This document shows, piece after piece, positions 1-7,718 of a DNA stretch of 64,000 nucleotides. The notes below the pieces were generated by a model. That model ran no database searches. It was not told where the DNA came from and saw only the letters and a list, made by a program, of their open reading frames with translations. How positions within the stretch are numbered: the first letter of the stretch is position 1; the number at the start of each line of letters is the position of its first letter. This DNA is from Isoptericola luteus (GTDB lineage: Bacteria > Actinomycetota > Actinomycetes > Actinomycetales > Cellulomonadaceae), in assembly GCF_020297055.1 (NCBI RefSeq), contig NZ_JAIXCQ010000001.1:383610-447609 (forward strand), written 5' to 3'. Made by a program: the position numbers and the translations under genes.

Positions 1-160
1 CGTCGGCCGGCAGGACGCGGTGCGCGGCGAGGTCATGCTGCGTGATCCGGCCGTGAAGGCGCGTGTCGACGGCGTCGGCCTCACGCTGGGCGAGCGGGTG
101 CGTGTGACCCTGACCGAGGTGTCTGTCCTGGACCGTCGGGTGCGCTTCGCGCTCGCCTGA
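1..160 (+). CDS. RNB-domain (RNase II/R-type) exoribonuclease, C-terminal fragment
   Basis: A reading frame (codons from base 2) enters from the left edge and stops with TGA at 158-160, giving the last 52 residues of a protein. The tail contains EVMLRDPAVKARVDG followed by GERVRVTLTEVSVLDRRVRF, which resembles the C-terminal S1-like end of actinobacterial RNase II-family 3'-5' exoribonucleases. The catalytic part lies outside the window, so the family call rests on a short match and is moderate. The upstream start cannot be seen. Confidence 0.5.
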   Translation, partial: VGRQDAVRGEVMLRDPAVKARVDGVGLTLGERVRVTLTEVSVLDRRVRFALA

Positions 161-330
161 CCACGTGCGCCTCATGCCCGCCTGACGACGTCCTCCGGAG
201 CCGTGCGCCCGCGCGCTCGCCTGACGCACGGCACTGACGCTCGCCCGACGGCGCATCCCACGTCGGCCTGACCCACGCTGCGTCCGCGCGACAGTGCACC
301 TCACGTCCGCCTGACGAACCGGTCTCCGTC
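150..330. repeat. Degenerate CGCCTGAC-type direct repeats after the RNase gene
   Basis: The last codons of the RNase gene (TCGCCTGA) are echoed several times downstream: CGCCTGAC or close variants recur near 153, 179, 213, 242, 264 and 309 at uneven spacing. No gene is supported in 161-612. The array looks like a decayed repeat, or duplication of the gene's end; no function is visible. Confidence 0.35.
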
Positions 331-470
331 CGGTCACTCCCGTGGCTCGCGCTCTCGTCGGGCGTCGTTGTGGCTCGTGCGCCGTCCGGCGAGGGCCGGA
401 CCTGGCGGCTTGCGGGCGGCGGGCGTCCGTCCCGGGAGGGCCTGGTTCTGGCCCGGATCCGGCGCGAGGC

Positions 471-505
471 TACAGTTTGATAACACTCCTGCCTTATAAC
501 GATTC
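471..505 (+). promoter_or_regulatory. AT-rich probable promoter of the ABC importer operon
   Basis: Within very GC-rich flanks, 471-505 is conspicuously AT-rich and holds TTGATA (477-482) and TATAAC (495-500). The two hexamers are only 12 bases apart, so they are not a canonical -35/-10 pair; TATAAC is a good -10 candidate with a weak or activator-dependent -35. It lies about 110 bases before the start of the lipoprotein gene. Confidence 0.4.
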
Positions 506-536
506 AACCCCTAGCGGTGACCGTGCTCACATTCGT

Positions 537-553
537 TAAGGTGCCTCACCTAA
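537..553. promoter_or_regulatory. Operator-like palindrome before the ABC importer operon
   Basis: TAAGGTGCCTCACCTAA is a 17-bp imperfect inverted repeat (arms TAAGGTG and CACCTAA, 6 of 7 matching, 3-base centre). It lies between the probable -10 and the lipoprotein start, where a bound repressor would block transcription. The arms recall DtxR/IdeR iron boxes (TTAGGT..ACCTAA), but the half-sites are two bases closer than in the 19-bp iron box, so the regulator is unassigned. Confidence 0.4.
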
Positions 554-612
554 GCCCCATGCGGTACCAACCCCCGCGGCGTGACGACGCGCCGCCCTCC
601 GGAAGGACCACG

Positions 613-2364
613 ATGAACCGACGTACGACGCGAGGGCGCTGGCTGATGGCCGCCGCCGCGCTGACGAGCGTGACCCTCCTCGCCGCCGGGTGCTCCGGCG
701 GGGACGACAACGGCGACACCGGGACCGGCGAGACCGGCGCCCCGGCCGCCGAGGGTGCCGCGACCGACCGTGAGCTCGTCATCTGGGCCGGGTCCCAGAC
801 GCCGATCACGGCCAACTTCAACCCCTACGCCGTCGGGGTGCTGCACCTGGCCAACGGCGGCATCTACGAGACCCTGTTCAACTACAACAAGGTCAAGGAC
901 GTCGACCCGACGCCCATGCTCGCCGAGTCGTCCGAGTGGAACGCGGACGGCACCGAGCTCACCGTGAAGCTGCGCGCGGGCGTCACGTGGAACGACGGCG
1001 AGGCGTTCACCGCCGACGACGTCGTCTACTCCTTCACCAACGAGACCGCGAAGCCGAGCTACCTCGCGGACGCGAAGGCGGCGGACGACACGACCGTCGT
1101 CTTCTCCTTCGACGAGCCGGCCTTCGCCAACGAGTTCGCCATCCTCGGCAGCACGTACATCGTGCCGCAGCACGTGTTCTCCACCCACGAGGAGGACACG
1201 GGCGAGTCCGCCGAGGGCGGCGAGATCAAGGGCCTCATCGCCTGGGCGAACGCGGAGTCGCCGGTCGGCACGGGGCCGTACCTGCTCGACACCACCTCGA
1301 ACGCCGCGTACACGGCCAAGGCGAACCCGGACTACTGGGGCGGCGCGCCCAAGGTGGCCTCCCTGCGCTACGTCGGCATCGACGCGAACCAGTCCGCCGA
1401 GGACCTGCTCACCACGGGGCAGATCGACTGGACCACGATGTTCGTGCCCGACCCGGAGCGCATCACGGCGTCCGGCGCCTACGGCTACGTGAACACCCCG
1501 GTGGACCCGACCGTGCTGTACACCTGCGCCAACGCGGACCTCGGGTGCGAGGGCGCCCAGACCGACGTCGCCGTCCGGCAGGCGCTCAACCTGGCGATCG
1601 ACCGCGGCACCATCAACGAGAAGGCCTTCGTGGGCCTCGCCAAGGAGATCTCGCCCACGTTCGCCCTGCTCGGGCGTGACGACAAGTGGATCGCGGACGG
1701 CATGCCGGCCGAGTCCCCGCAGACGGCGGACGCCGCCGCGGCGGCGAAGGTGCTCGAGGACGCCGGCTACACCAAGGACGCCGACGGCTTCTACGGCAAG
1801 GACGGCAAGCCGGTCGAGCTGACCCTGACCTCGGTCGACGGCTGGTCCGACTACAACAACGCCGCCAAGCTCATCGAGGAGCAGGCACGGGCCGCGGGCC
1901 TCAAGGTCACGGCCTCGACGATCTCCTGGAACGAGTTCGCGGACGCCCGCGTCTCCGGCGACTTCGAGCTCATCATGGGCGGCGTCGTCGGCACCTCCAT
2001 CGCCGACCCGTTCCAGATCTACCGCGAGTGGTTCACGGGCGACTACACCCAGAAGGTCGGCACGGCCCTCGAGCCCGGCGAGTGGAACTTCTCGCGCTAC
2101 GCCAACGACGAGGTGGACGCGGCCGTCGCGACGGCGTCGCAGACCAACGACGAGGCCGTCAAGAAGGAGGCCTACGCCACGGTGCAGAAGCACATCGTGG
2201 AGGACCTCCCGTACATCCCGCTCGTCGTGAACGCGTCGCAGACGTTCTTCAACTCCACGAACTACACCGGCTGGCCCACCGAGGACGACATGTACATGTT
2301 CCCGCCGTCGTGGCAGGGGCCGTCGTCCGGTCTCATCCTCAGCAAGGTGGGCGGCACCGAGTAA
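613..2364 (+). CDS. ABC importer substrate-binding lipoprotein, SBP family 5
   Basis: Extracellular solute receptor of an ABC importer, 583 residues, normal for family 5 (peptide/nickel/oligosaccharide receptors). The start at 613 is chosen because GGAAGGA (601-607) lies five bases upstream and the protein then opens with a basic N-region, a hydrophobic stretch and the lipobox LAAGC with Cys27, followed by a Gly/Asp/Thr-rich linker. It heads an operon with two permeases and two ATPases of Dpp/Opp type. Family 5 receptors in plant-polymer degraders can bind oligosaccharides as well as peptides; nothing here decides the ligand. Confidence 0.9.
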   Translation: MNRRTTRGRWLMAAAALTSVTLLAAGCSGGDDNGDTGTGETGAPAAEGAATDRELVIWAGSQTPITANFNPYAVGVLHLANGGIYETLFNYNKVKDVDPTPMLAESSEWNADGTELTVKLRAGVTWNDGEAFTADDVVYSFTNETAKPSYLADAKAADDTTVVFSFDEPAFANEFAILGSTYIVPQHVFSTHEEDTGESAEGGEIKGLIAWANAESPVGTGPYLLDTTSNAAYTAKANPDYWGGAPKVASLRYVGIDANQSAEDLLTTGQIDWTTMFVPDPERITASGAYGYVNTPVDPTVLYTCANADLGCEGAQTDVAVRQALNLAIDRGTINEKAFVGLAKEISPTFALLGRDDKWIADGMPAESPQTADAAAAAKVLEDAGYTKDADGFYGKDGKPVELTLTSVDGWSDYNNAAKLIEEQARAAGLKVTASTISWNEFADARVSGDFELIMGGVVGTSIADPFQIYREWFTGDYTQKVGTALEPGEWNFSRYANDEVDAAVATASQTNDEAVKKEAYATVQKHIVEDLPYIPLVVNASQTFFNSTNYTGWPTEDDMYMFPPSWQGPSSGLILSKVGGTE

Positions 2365-2464
2365 CGCCGCCACGCCACCCGGTGGCCGGCGGGCTCCCCT
2401 GCCCGCCGGCCACCGCCGTCGTCCCGTGAGACCACGACCTGGTCACGACTCGAGGAGGAGCCGC

Positions 2465-2500
2465 ATGCCCGCGACACCGAAGGGCAGCCCCGCACCATGA
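2465..2500 (+). CDS. Eleven-codon leader peptide ORF coupled to the permease gene
   Basis: A strong Shine-Dalgarno (GAGGAGGAG, 2452-2460) precedes an ATG at 2465 that encodes MPATPKGSPAP and stops at TGA 2498-2500. This stop overlaps the permease ATG (2497) as ATGA. The permease itself has no good ribosome site, so ribosomes finishing this mini-ORF probably reinitiate on the permease. The coding potential of the peptide itself is unproven; a sequencing or start-choice artefact is the alternative. Confidence 0.4.
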   Translation: MPATPKGSPAP

Positions 2501-3489
2501 AGTTCTACCTACGAAGGATCGGCTTCTACGCGGTCACGCTGTGGGCCGCCATCTCGCTGAACTTCTTCATCCCCCGCCTGCTGCCCGGCGACCCCTTCAC
2601 GATCATCATGGCCAAGCTGCAGCGGGCGGGCGACATCTCGCCCCAGGTCGAGAACACGATCCGGCTCATGCTCGGCGCCGCGGAGGACAAGTCCATCTGG
2701 GAGCAGTACGCCGACTACTGGGCGAACCTCTTCCAGGGCAACCTCGGCGTCTCCGTGACCCAGTTCCCCACCCCGGTCACGGAGCTCATCGGCGACGCGC
2801 TGCCGTGGACGCTCGGCCTCGTGGGCACCGCCACCGTCATCTCGTTCGTGCTCGGCATCGGGCTCGGCGCGCTGGCCGGCTGGAAGCGCGGCTCCTGGGT
2901 GGACGGGCTCATCCCCAGCACGACGATGCTGCAGTCGCTCCCGTACTTCTGGGTGGCGCTGATCTTCATCTTCGTGTTCAGCGTGACGCTGCGCTGGTTC
3001 CCGATCATCGGCGGGTACGACGTCTTCGGGTTCAACGGCCCGGAGTGGACCTGGGCGTTCGTGGGCTCGGTGATCTACCACGCGTTCCTGCCGGCGCTCA
3101 CGATCGTCATCTCGTCCGTCGGCGGCTGGCTCCTCGGGATGCGGAACATGATGGTCTCCACGCTGTCGGAGGACTACATCACCACCGCGGAGGCCAAGGG
3201 CCTGCGTCCGCGCCGCGTCTTCACGACCTACGCCGCACGGAACGCCGCGATGCCGTCCCTCGCCGGCTTCGGCGTCTCCCTGGGGTTCGTCGTGGCGGGC
3301 TCCCTGGTCATGGAGCAGGTCTTCACCTACCCGGGCATCGGCAAGCTGATGATCACGGCGGTGCGCAACAACGACTACGCCCTCATGCAGGGCACGTTCC
3401 TGGTGATCACGCTGGCCGTGCTGGCGGCGCTGTTCCTCATGGACGTGATCTACGGCTTCATCGACCCGAGGACGCGGCACCATGGCTGA
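2497..3489 (+). CDS. ABC importer permease, DppB/OppB type
   Basis: Inner-membrane permease of 330 residues with about six hydrophobic helices. The cytoplasmic coupling loop is visible as YITTAEAKGLRPRRVF around residues 225-240, the EAA motif that docks to the ATPase. The N-terminus (FYLRRIGFYAVTLWAAISLNFFIPRLLPGDP) is typical of the DppB family. The ATG at 2497 overlaps the stop of the leader mini-ORF, and its 3' end overlaps the next gene by eight bases, so translation is coupled on both sides. Confidence 0.92.
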   Translation: MKFYLRRIGFYAVTLWAAISLNFFIPRLLPGDPFTIIMAKLQRAGDISPQVENTIRLMLGAAEDKSIWEQYADYWANLFQGNLGVSVTQFPTPVTELIGDALPWTLGLVGTATVISFVLGIGLGALAGWKRGSWVDGLIPSTTMLQSLPYFWVALIFIFVFSVTLRWFPIIGGYDVFGFNGPEWTWAFVGSVIYHAFLPALTIVISSVGGWLLGMRNMMVSTLSEDYITTAEAKGLRPRRVFTTYAARNAAMPSLAGFGVSLGFVVAGSLVMEQVFTYPGIGKLMITAVRNNDYALMQGTFLVITLAVLAALFLMDVIYGFIDPRTRHHG

Positions 3490-4501
3490 ACGACGCAAGC
3501 GCATCCCGCTCACCTGGTCCGGCAAGCTCGTCGCGGGCGTCGTGCTCGTCGGGGGCATCATCCTCTTCGCGATCGTCGGCCCGTGGGTCACGCAGGACCC
3601 GCGCAGCTCCGACAACCCGGCGATGCTGCCGCCCGAGCCCGGCCACTGGCTCGGCACGACGAGCCTCGGGTACGACACCCTGGCCCAGCTCGCCGAGGGC
3701 GCCCGCGGCTCCCTCCTCGTCGGCCTGATCGCGGGCTTCATCGCCATCGCCCTCGCGCTGCTGATCGGCGTGGTCGGCGGCTACCTGCGCGGCTGGACGG
3801 ACGAGTTCCTCTCCCTGGTCACGGGCATCTGGCTCGTGATCCCCGGGCTGCCGCTGATGATCGTCATCGCCAGCTACCTCGAGGTGCGCAGCCTGTGGGT
3901 GGTGGCCCTGATCCTCGGCATCACCGGCTGGCCGGGCGCCGCGGTCGTGCTCCGGTCGCAGGCGCGCTCGCTGCGGGTGCGCGACTACGTGTCGGCCGCC
4001 CGCGTGGCGGGCGAGCGGACGCCGCGCATCATCCTCGTGGAGGTGCTGCCCAACCTGCTGCCCCTCCTCGCGGCGCAGTTCCTGGGCGCGGTCCTGCTGG
4101 CGATCCTCGGCGAGGCCGGGCTGTCGTACCTGGGGCTCGGCCCGAACGGGTCGATCACCTGGGGCACCATGCTCAACGAGGCGTACACGGGCGGCGCGCT
4201 CACCCGCGGTGCCTGGTGGTGGTTCGTCCCGCCGGGCGTGATGATCGCGCTGTTCGGCTGCGGTCTGTCGCTGATCAACTTCGCCATCGACGAGGTCGTC
4301 AACCCGAAGCTGCGGCTCGCGCCCGCCGCCACGAAGAGGGTCCGCAAGGCCCGGAGGTCCGGCCGGGACAAGCTCGGCCGCCAGGAGGCCGCGCCGGCCG
4401 CCGCCGACGCTCCCGCCGCGCCGGGCGTCGACCCGCACGACGACGGCGACCCGCACGACGACGGCGACCCGACCGAGCAGAAGGAGAAGGTGGACGCATG
4501 A
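3482..4501 (+). CDS. ABC importer permease, DppC/OppC type
   Basis: Second membrane permease of the importer, 339 residues. It has an N-terminal transmembrane anchor, the OppC-like segment DPRSSDNPAMLPPEPGHWLGT, the permease core, and an EAA loop (YVSAARVAGERTPRIILVE, about residues 164-182). Unusually it carries a hydrophilic C-terminal tail of about 50 residues, first basic (KRVRKARRSGRDKLGR), then Ala-rich and ending in an acidic repeat DPHDDGDPHDDGD. Start and stop overlap the neighbouring genes. Confidence 0.92.
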   Translation: MAERRKRIPLTWSGKLVAGVVLVGGIILFAIVGPWVTQDPRSSDNPAMLPPEPGHWLGTTSLGYDTLAQLAEGARGSLLVGLIAGFIAIALALLIGVVGGYLRGWTDEFLSLVTGIWLVIPGLPLMIVIASYLEVRSLWVVALILGITGWPGAAVVLRSQARSLRVRDYVSAARVAGERTPRIILVEVLPNLLPLLAAQFLGAVLLAILGEAGLSYLGLGPNGSITWGTMLNEAYTGGALTRGAWWWFVPPGVMIALFGCGLSLINFAIDEVVNPKLRLAPAATKRVRKARRSGRDKLGRQEAAPAAADAPAAPGVDPHDDGDPHDDGDPTEQKEKVDA

Positions 4502-5439
4502 CCGCCACCACGACGGCGGGACCCCTCTCGTCGGCCACGCACGCCGACTACCTCGAGGGCCTCGAGCCGGTGCTCACCGCGCACGACATCTCGATCGACT
4601 ACGAGGTGGACCCGCCGGTCCACGCGGTCAGGCACGCGTCCCTGACGCTCCACCGGGGAGAGATCCTCGGCCTGGCCGGCGAGTCCGGCTGCGGCAAGAC
4701 CACCCTCGCGTACGGCCTGAACCGGCTCCTCAAGCCGCCGGCGATCCTGCGCTCGGGCGAGGTCACGTTCCACGACGCCGACGGCACCGACGTCGACGTG
4801 GTGGCCCTGCGGGACGACGCCCTGCGGGCCTTCCGGTGGGACAAGGTCTCGATGGTGTTCCAGGGGGCGATGAACTCCCTGAACCCCGTGATCAGCGTGC
4901 GCAAGCAGCTGCACGACGTGATGACCACCCACCGGCCGCAGATGACCAGGGCGGCACGGGACGAGCGGTCGGCCGAGCTCCTCGCCCTCGTGGGCGTGGA
5001 CCCGGCCCGGCTCGACAGCTTCGCCCACGAGCTGTCGGGCGGGATGCGCCAGCGCGTGATGATCGCGATGGCGCTCGCGCTCAACCCGCAGGTCATGATC
5101 ATGGACGAGCCCACGACGGCGCTCGACGTCGTCGTCCAGCGCGGGATCCTGCGCGAGATCATGCGGCTGCGCGAGCAGTTCCGCTTCGCGGTCGTGTTCA
5201 TCACGCACGACCTGCCGATGCTGCTCGAGATCAGCGACCGGATCGCGGTGATGCGCGCCGGCGAGATCGTCGAGATCGACACCGCCGAGTCGATCTACAC
5301 CCGGGCCCAGCACCCGTACACCCGGGAGCTGCTGACCGCGTTCCCGAGCCTGACGGGGGAGCGCGGGTCGTTCGTCCGCACCGGCCGGTCCGACGAGACC
5401 GGTCCGTCTGCCGGCACCGAGAAGGGGGACGCGTCATGA
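4498..5439 (+). CDS. ABC importer ATPase, DppD/OppD type
   Basis: Cytoplasmic ATPase, 313 residues. Visible motifs: Walker A GESGCGKTT (about residue 61), ABC signature LSGGMRQR, Walker B MIMDEPTTALD and the switch His in FITHDLPMLLE. The C-terminal oligopeptide-transporter tail is present in short form (AQHPYTRELLTAFPSL). The ATG at 4498 overlaps the upstream stop as ATGA. It is expected to form a heterodimer with the following ATPase. Confidence 0.93.
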   Translation: MTATTTAGPLSSATHADYLEGLEPVLTAHDISIDYEVDPPVHAVRHASLTLHRGEILGLAGESGCGKTTLAYGLNRLLKPPAILRSGEVTFHDADGTDVDVVALRDDALRAFRWDKVSMVFQGAMNSLNPVISVRKQLHDVMTTHRPQMTRAARDERSAELLALVGVDPARLDSFAHELSGGMRQRVMIAMALALNPQVMIMDEPTTALDVVVQRGILREIMRLREQFRFAVVFITHDLPMLLEISDRIAVMRAGEIVEIDTAESIYTRAQHPYTRELLTAFPSLTGERGSFVRTGRSDETGPSAGTEKGDAS

Positions 5440-6254
5440 GCAGCCTCGAGGTCCGCCACCTGGTCAAGGACTTCAAGGTCCGCGGGGGCAAGCTGCGCGC
5501 GGTGAACGACGTGTCGTTCACCCTGGAGCCCGGCAGGACGATCGCCGTCGTCGGCGAGTCCGGCTCGGGCAAGTCCACGGTGGCGCGCATGATCGCCCAG
5601 CTCGAGACTCCGACGTCCGGCGAGATCCTGCTCGACGGCGCGCCGGTCGCGCGGCGTGGCCGGGCCCTGGCCGTCTACCGTCACCAGGTCCAGATGGTGT
5701 TCCAGGACCCGTTCGCGTCGCTCAACCCGTACCACACGGTGGCGCACCACCTGGAGCGGCCGCTGAAGATCCACGGGGTGGCCAAGGGGGACGCGCTGCG
5801 CCCTGCCGTGCACGGCCTGCTGGAGCGCGTGAACCTCACGCCGGCCGAGGTGTACGCGGCGAAGCAGCCGCACGAGATGTCCGGCGGGCAGCGGCAGCGC
5901 GTCGCGATCGCCCGGGCGCTGGCACCTGGCGCGCGGTTCCTCGTCGCGGACGAGCCCGTATCGATGCTGGACGTGTCGATCCGCCTCGGGGTGCTCAACC
6001 TGCTGGCCCGCCTGCAGCGGGAGGAGAACCTCGGCGTCCTCTACATCACGCACGACCTCGCCACCGCACGGCACTTCAGCGACGAGATCATCGTCATGTA
6101 CCGCGGCGACGTCGTGGAGCGGGGACCGTCGGACGCCGTCATCCTCGACCCCCAGCACGACTACACGAAGACGCTGCTCGCCGCGGCTCCGGAGCCCTCG
6201 CGGCACGGCCGGCTGCGGGACGAGGTGCGGGCCGAGCTGGCGGCCGGGGCCTAG
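5436..6254 (+). CDS. ABC importer ATPase, DppF/OppF type
   Basis: Second ATPase of the importer, 272 residues, last gene of the operon. Walker A GESGSGKST (about residue 39), signature MSGGQRQRVAIARAL, Walker B FLVADEPVSMLD and switch YITHDLATARHF are present. Walker B has the DEPVS variant common in OppF proteins. The ATG at 5436 overlaps the preceding stop as ATGA. The stop lies ten bases from the convergent methyltransferase gene. Confidence 0.93.
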   Translation: MSSLEVRHLVKDFKVRGGKLRAVNDVSFTLEPGRTIAVVGESGSGKSTVARMIAQLETPTSGEILLDGAPVARRGRALAVYRHQVQMVFQDPFASLNPYHTVAHHLERPLKIHGVAKGDALRPAVHGLLERVNLTPAEVYAAKQPHEMSGGQRQRVAIARALAPGARFLVADEPVSMLDVSIRLGVLNLLARLQREENLGVLYITHDLATARHFSDEIIVMYRGDVVERGPSDAVILDPQHDYTKTLLAAAPEPSRHGRLRDEVRAELAAGA

Positions 6255-6271
6255 CCCGCGGCGGCTAGCCC
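6248..6271. terminator. Short bidirectional hairpin between convergent genes
   Basis: CTAGCC (6251-6256) and GGCTAG (6263-6268) form an inverted repeat that extends outward with one mismatch. It includes both stop codons of the convergent importer and methyltransferase genes. No U-tract is evident, so its termination strength is uncertain. Confidence 0.4.
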
Positions 6272-7095
6272 GGGCGACCGGCGGCGGCCCGCTGCCGGTG
6301 CGCCTCGTACAGCACGATCGCGGCGGCGTTGGAGGCGTTGAGCGAGCTCGCCGACCCGGCCATCGGGATGCGGACGACGACGTCGGCGGCGTCCAGCCAC
6401 GCCCGGGACAGCCCGGCGGTCTCGTTGCCCGTGAGCAGCAGCGTGGGGGCGGTCAGGTCGTGGTCGGCCGCGTCGAGGTCGCCGTGCTCGTCGGTGGCCA
6501 CGACGACGAGCGGCAGGCCGGCGTCCCGCTGTGCCTGGACCCACGTCATCACCTCGCGGTGCGACGGCGAACGCACCACGGGCACGGCGAAGAGGGATCC
6601 CGTCGACGCGCGGACGGACCGCGGGTCGTAGGCGTCGGCGGCGTGGCCGGTGGTGATCAGCGCCTGGGCGCCGAAGGCGTCGGCGGACCGGGCGATCGCG
6701 CCGATGTTGCCCGGTTGCGTGGGACGGTCGAACACCACGCCGAGGAACGACGGGCCGGCTGCCACCCGCGAGAGGTCGTCCGGGGGCATCTCGACCACGG
6801 CGAGCAGCTCGACCGTGCCGTCCTGCTTCTCGGCCAGCTCGGCGAGCAGGGCGGGCGCCATCGCCACCAGCTCCGCCCCCGTGGAGCGCAGCAGGCCCTG
6901 CGCCCAGTCGGACAGCCGGGCCTCGGCGTCGTACAGCAGGGTCCGGACGGTCCACCCGTGCTCGACGGCCATCGAGATCGGCCGCACGCCCTGGACCAGG
7001 AACTCGCCGGCCCGCCCGCGCTTGGTCCGGTTGGTCAGTAGCGTCCCGAGCTGCTGGAACCGGGCGTTGCGGGTCGTGATCCGCAGGGTCGTCAC
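6265..7095 (-). CDS. TrmH/SpoU-family RNA 2'-O-methyltransferase
   Basis: SPOUT-class methyltransferase of 276 residues that would use S-adenosylmethionine to methylate a ribose in rRNA or tRNA. The N-terminal part (residues 1-100, NRTKRGRAGEFLVQG) resembles the RNA-binding domain of the family. The three catalytic motifs follow: GVVFDRPTQPGNIGAIARSA, LLLTGNETAGLS and PMAGSASSLNASNAAAIVLYE, which build the knotted SAM site. The GTG at 7095 has GGAGG eight bases upstream; a second GTG at 7098 is possible. The exact RNA target cannot be read from sequence. Confidence 0.88.
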   Translation of the reverse strand: MTTLRITTRNARFQQLGTLLTNRTKRGRAGEFLVQGVRPISMAVEHGWTVRTLLYDAEARLSDWAQGLLRSTGAELVAMAPALLAELAEKQDGTVELLAVVEMPPDDLSRVAAGPSFLGVVFDRPTQPGNIGAIARSADAFGAQALITTGHAADAYDPRSVRASTGSLFAVPVVRSPSHREVMTWVQAQRDAGLPLVVVATDEHGDLDAADHDLTAPTLLLTGNETAGLSRAWLDAADVVVRIPMAGSASSLNASNAAAIVLYEAHRQRAAAGRPG

Positions 7096-7167
7096 CACCA
7101 GGGCCTCCGATGCGAGGGGACGGGCCGGCGCGCGCCGGCTCGGACCAGGATGCCTTATCGTGCCGCC

Positions 7168-7539
7168 ATGCCCGCACGACGACGGACCGATCCCGAGCGA
7201 GGGCGCGCGGCTCTCGGCGCCTGGCTGCGCGGCGAGGCGACGCGCGTCGACGTGACGACGGCGGTGCGGTTCACGCTCGAGGAGCTGGCCGACGTCGCGC
7301 CCGGGAACGCCGTGGAGGTGCGGGTGCCGCCCGCCGGGGCCGTGCAGGCCGTGACCGGCCCGCGGCACACCCGCGGAACGCCGCCCAACGTGGTGGAGAC
7401 CGACGTCGAGACCTGGCTCGCGCTGGCCGCCGGGCGGCTGAGCTGGGCCGAGGCCGTGGCGCAGGGGCGCGTGCGGGCGTCGGGCGAGCGGTCGGACATC
7501 TCCCACCTGCTGCCGCTGCAGGCCGCGCGGGAGCGCTGA
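7168..7539 (+). CDS. Sterol-carrier-like (SCP2-fold) small protein
   Basis: Small cytoplasmic protein of 123 residues resembling the bacterial SCP-like family found beside purF in actinobacteria (same neighbourhood as the mycobacterial purF-purM region). Features include an N-terminal RRRTDPERGRAALGAWL segment, the central beta portion NAVEVRVPPAGAVQAV and a C-terminal GRVRASGERSDISHLLPL. A TATCGT -10 hexamer (7156-7161) lies six bases before ATG 7168, so the mRNA is probably leaderless; this favours 7168 over an upstream ATG at 7150. The biochemical role is unknown. Confidence 0.75.
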   Translation: MPARRRTDPERGRAALGAWLRGEATRVDVTTAVRFTLEELADVAPGNAVEVRVPPAGAVQAVTGPRHTRGTPPNVVETDVETWLALAAGRLSWAEAVAQGRVRASGERSDISHLLPLQAARER

Positions 7540-7639
7540 GCACCAGGGCGGGCAGGCTCCGGTAGGCGGGTGTGGGCGCCGTCCGCTACGTTCGGCGTCA
7601 CCCCTGGCAGTGGGGACCGCACCCCGGACGCCGTCGTCC

Positions 7640-7668
7640 TGTGACCTGCGGTTCAACCGTGGTTCACA
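7640..7668 (+). promoter_or_regulatory. PHO box (PhoP-type direct repeats) before the nuclease gene
   Basis: GTTCAAC (7651-7657) and GTTCACA (7662-7668) are repeated exactly 11 bases apart, the architecture of actinobacterial PhoP boxes. A poorer third unit, TGTGACC, starts at 7640, again 11 bases off. A GATGGT -10 candidate at 7681-7686 lies just downstream. The gene is therefore likely induced by phosphate starvation. Confidence 0.6.
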
Positions 7669-7718
7669 CGGGGCTGCTGGGATGGTCGTCCCGCAGTGCC
7701 ACCCGCGAAGGAGCCCCA

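Noticed and set aside
537-553. Firm call of a DtxR/IdeR iron box.
   Set aside because: Half-sites are two bases closer than in the 19-bp iron box and the downstream importer is not recognisably a siderophore system; kept only as an unassigned operator.
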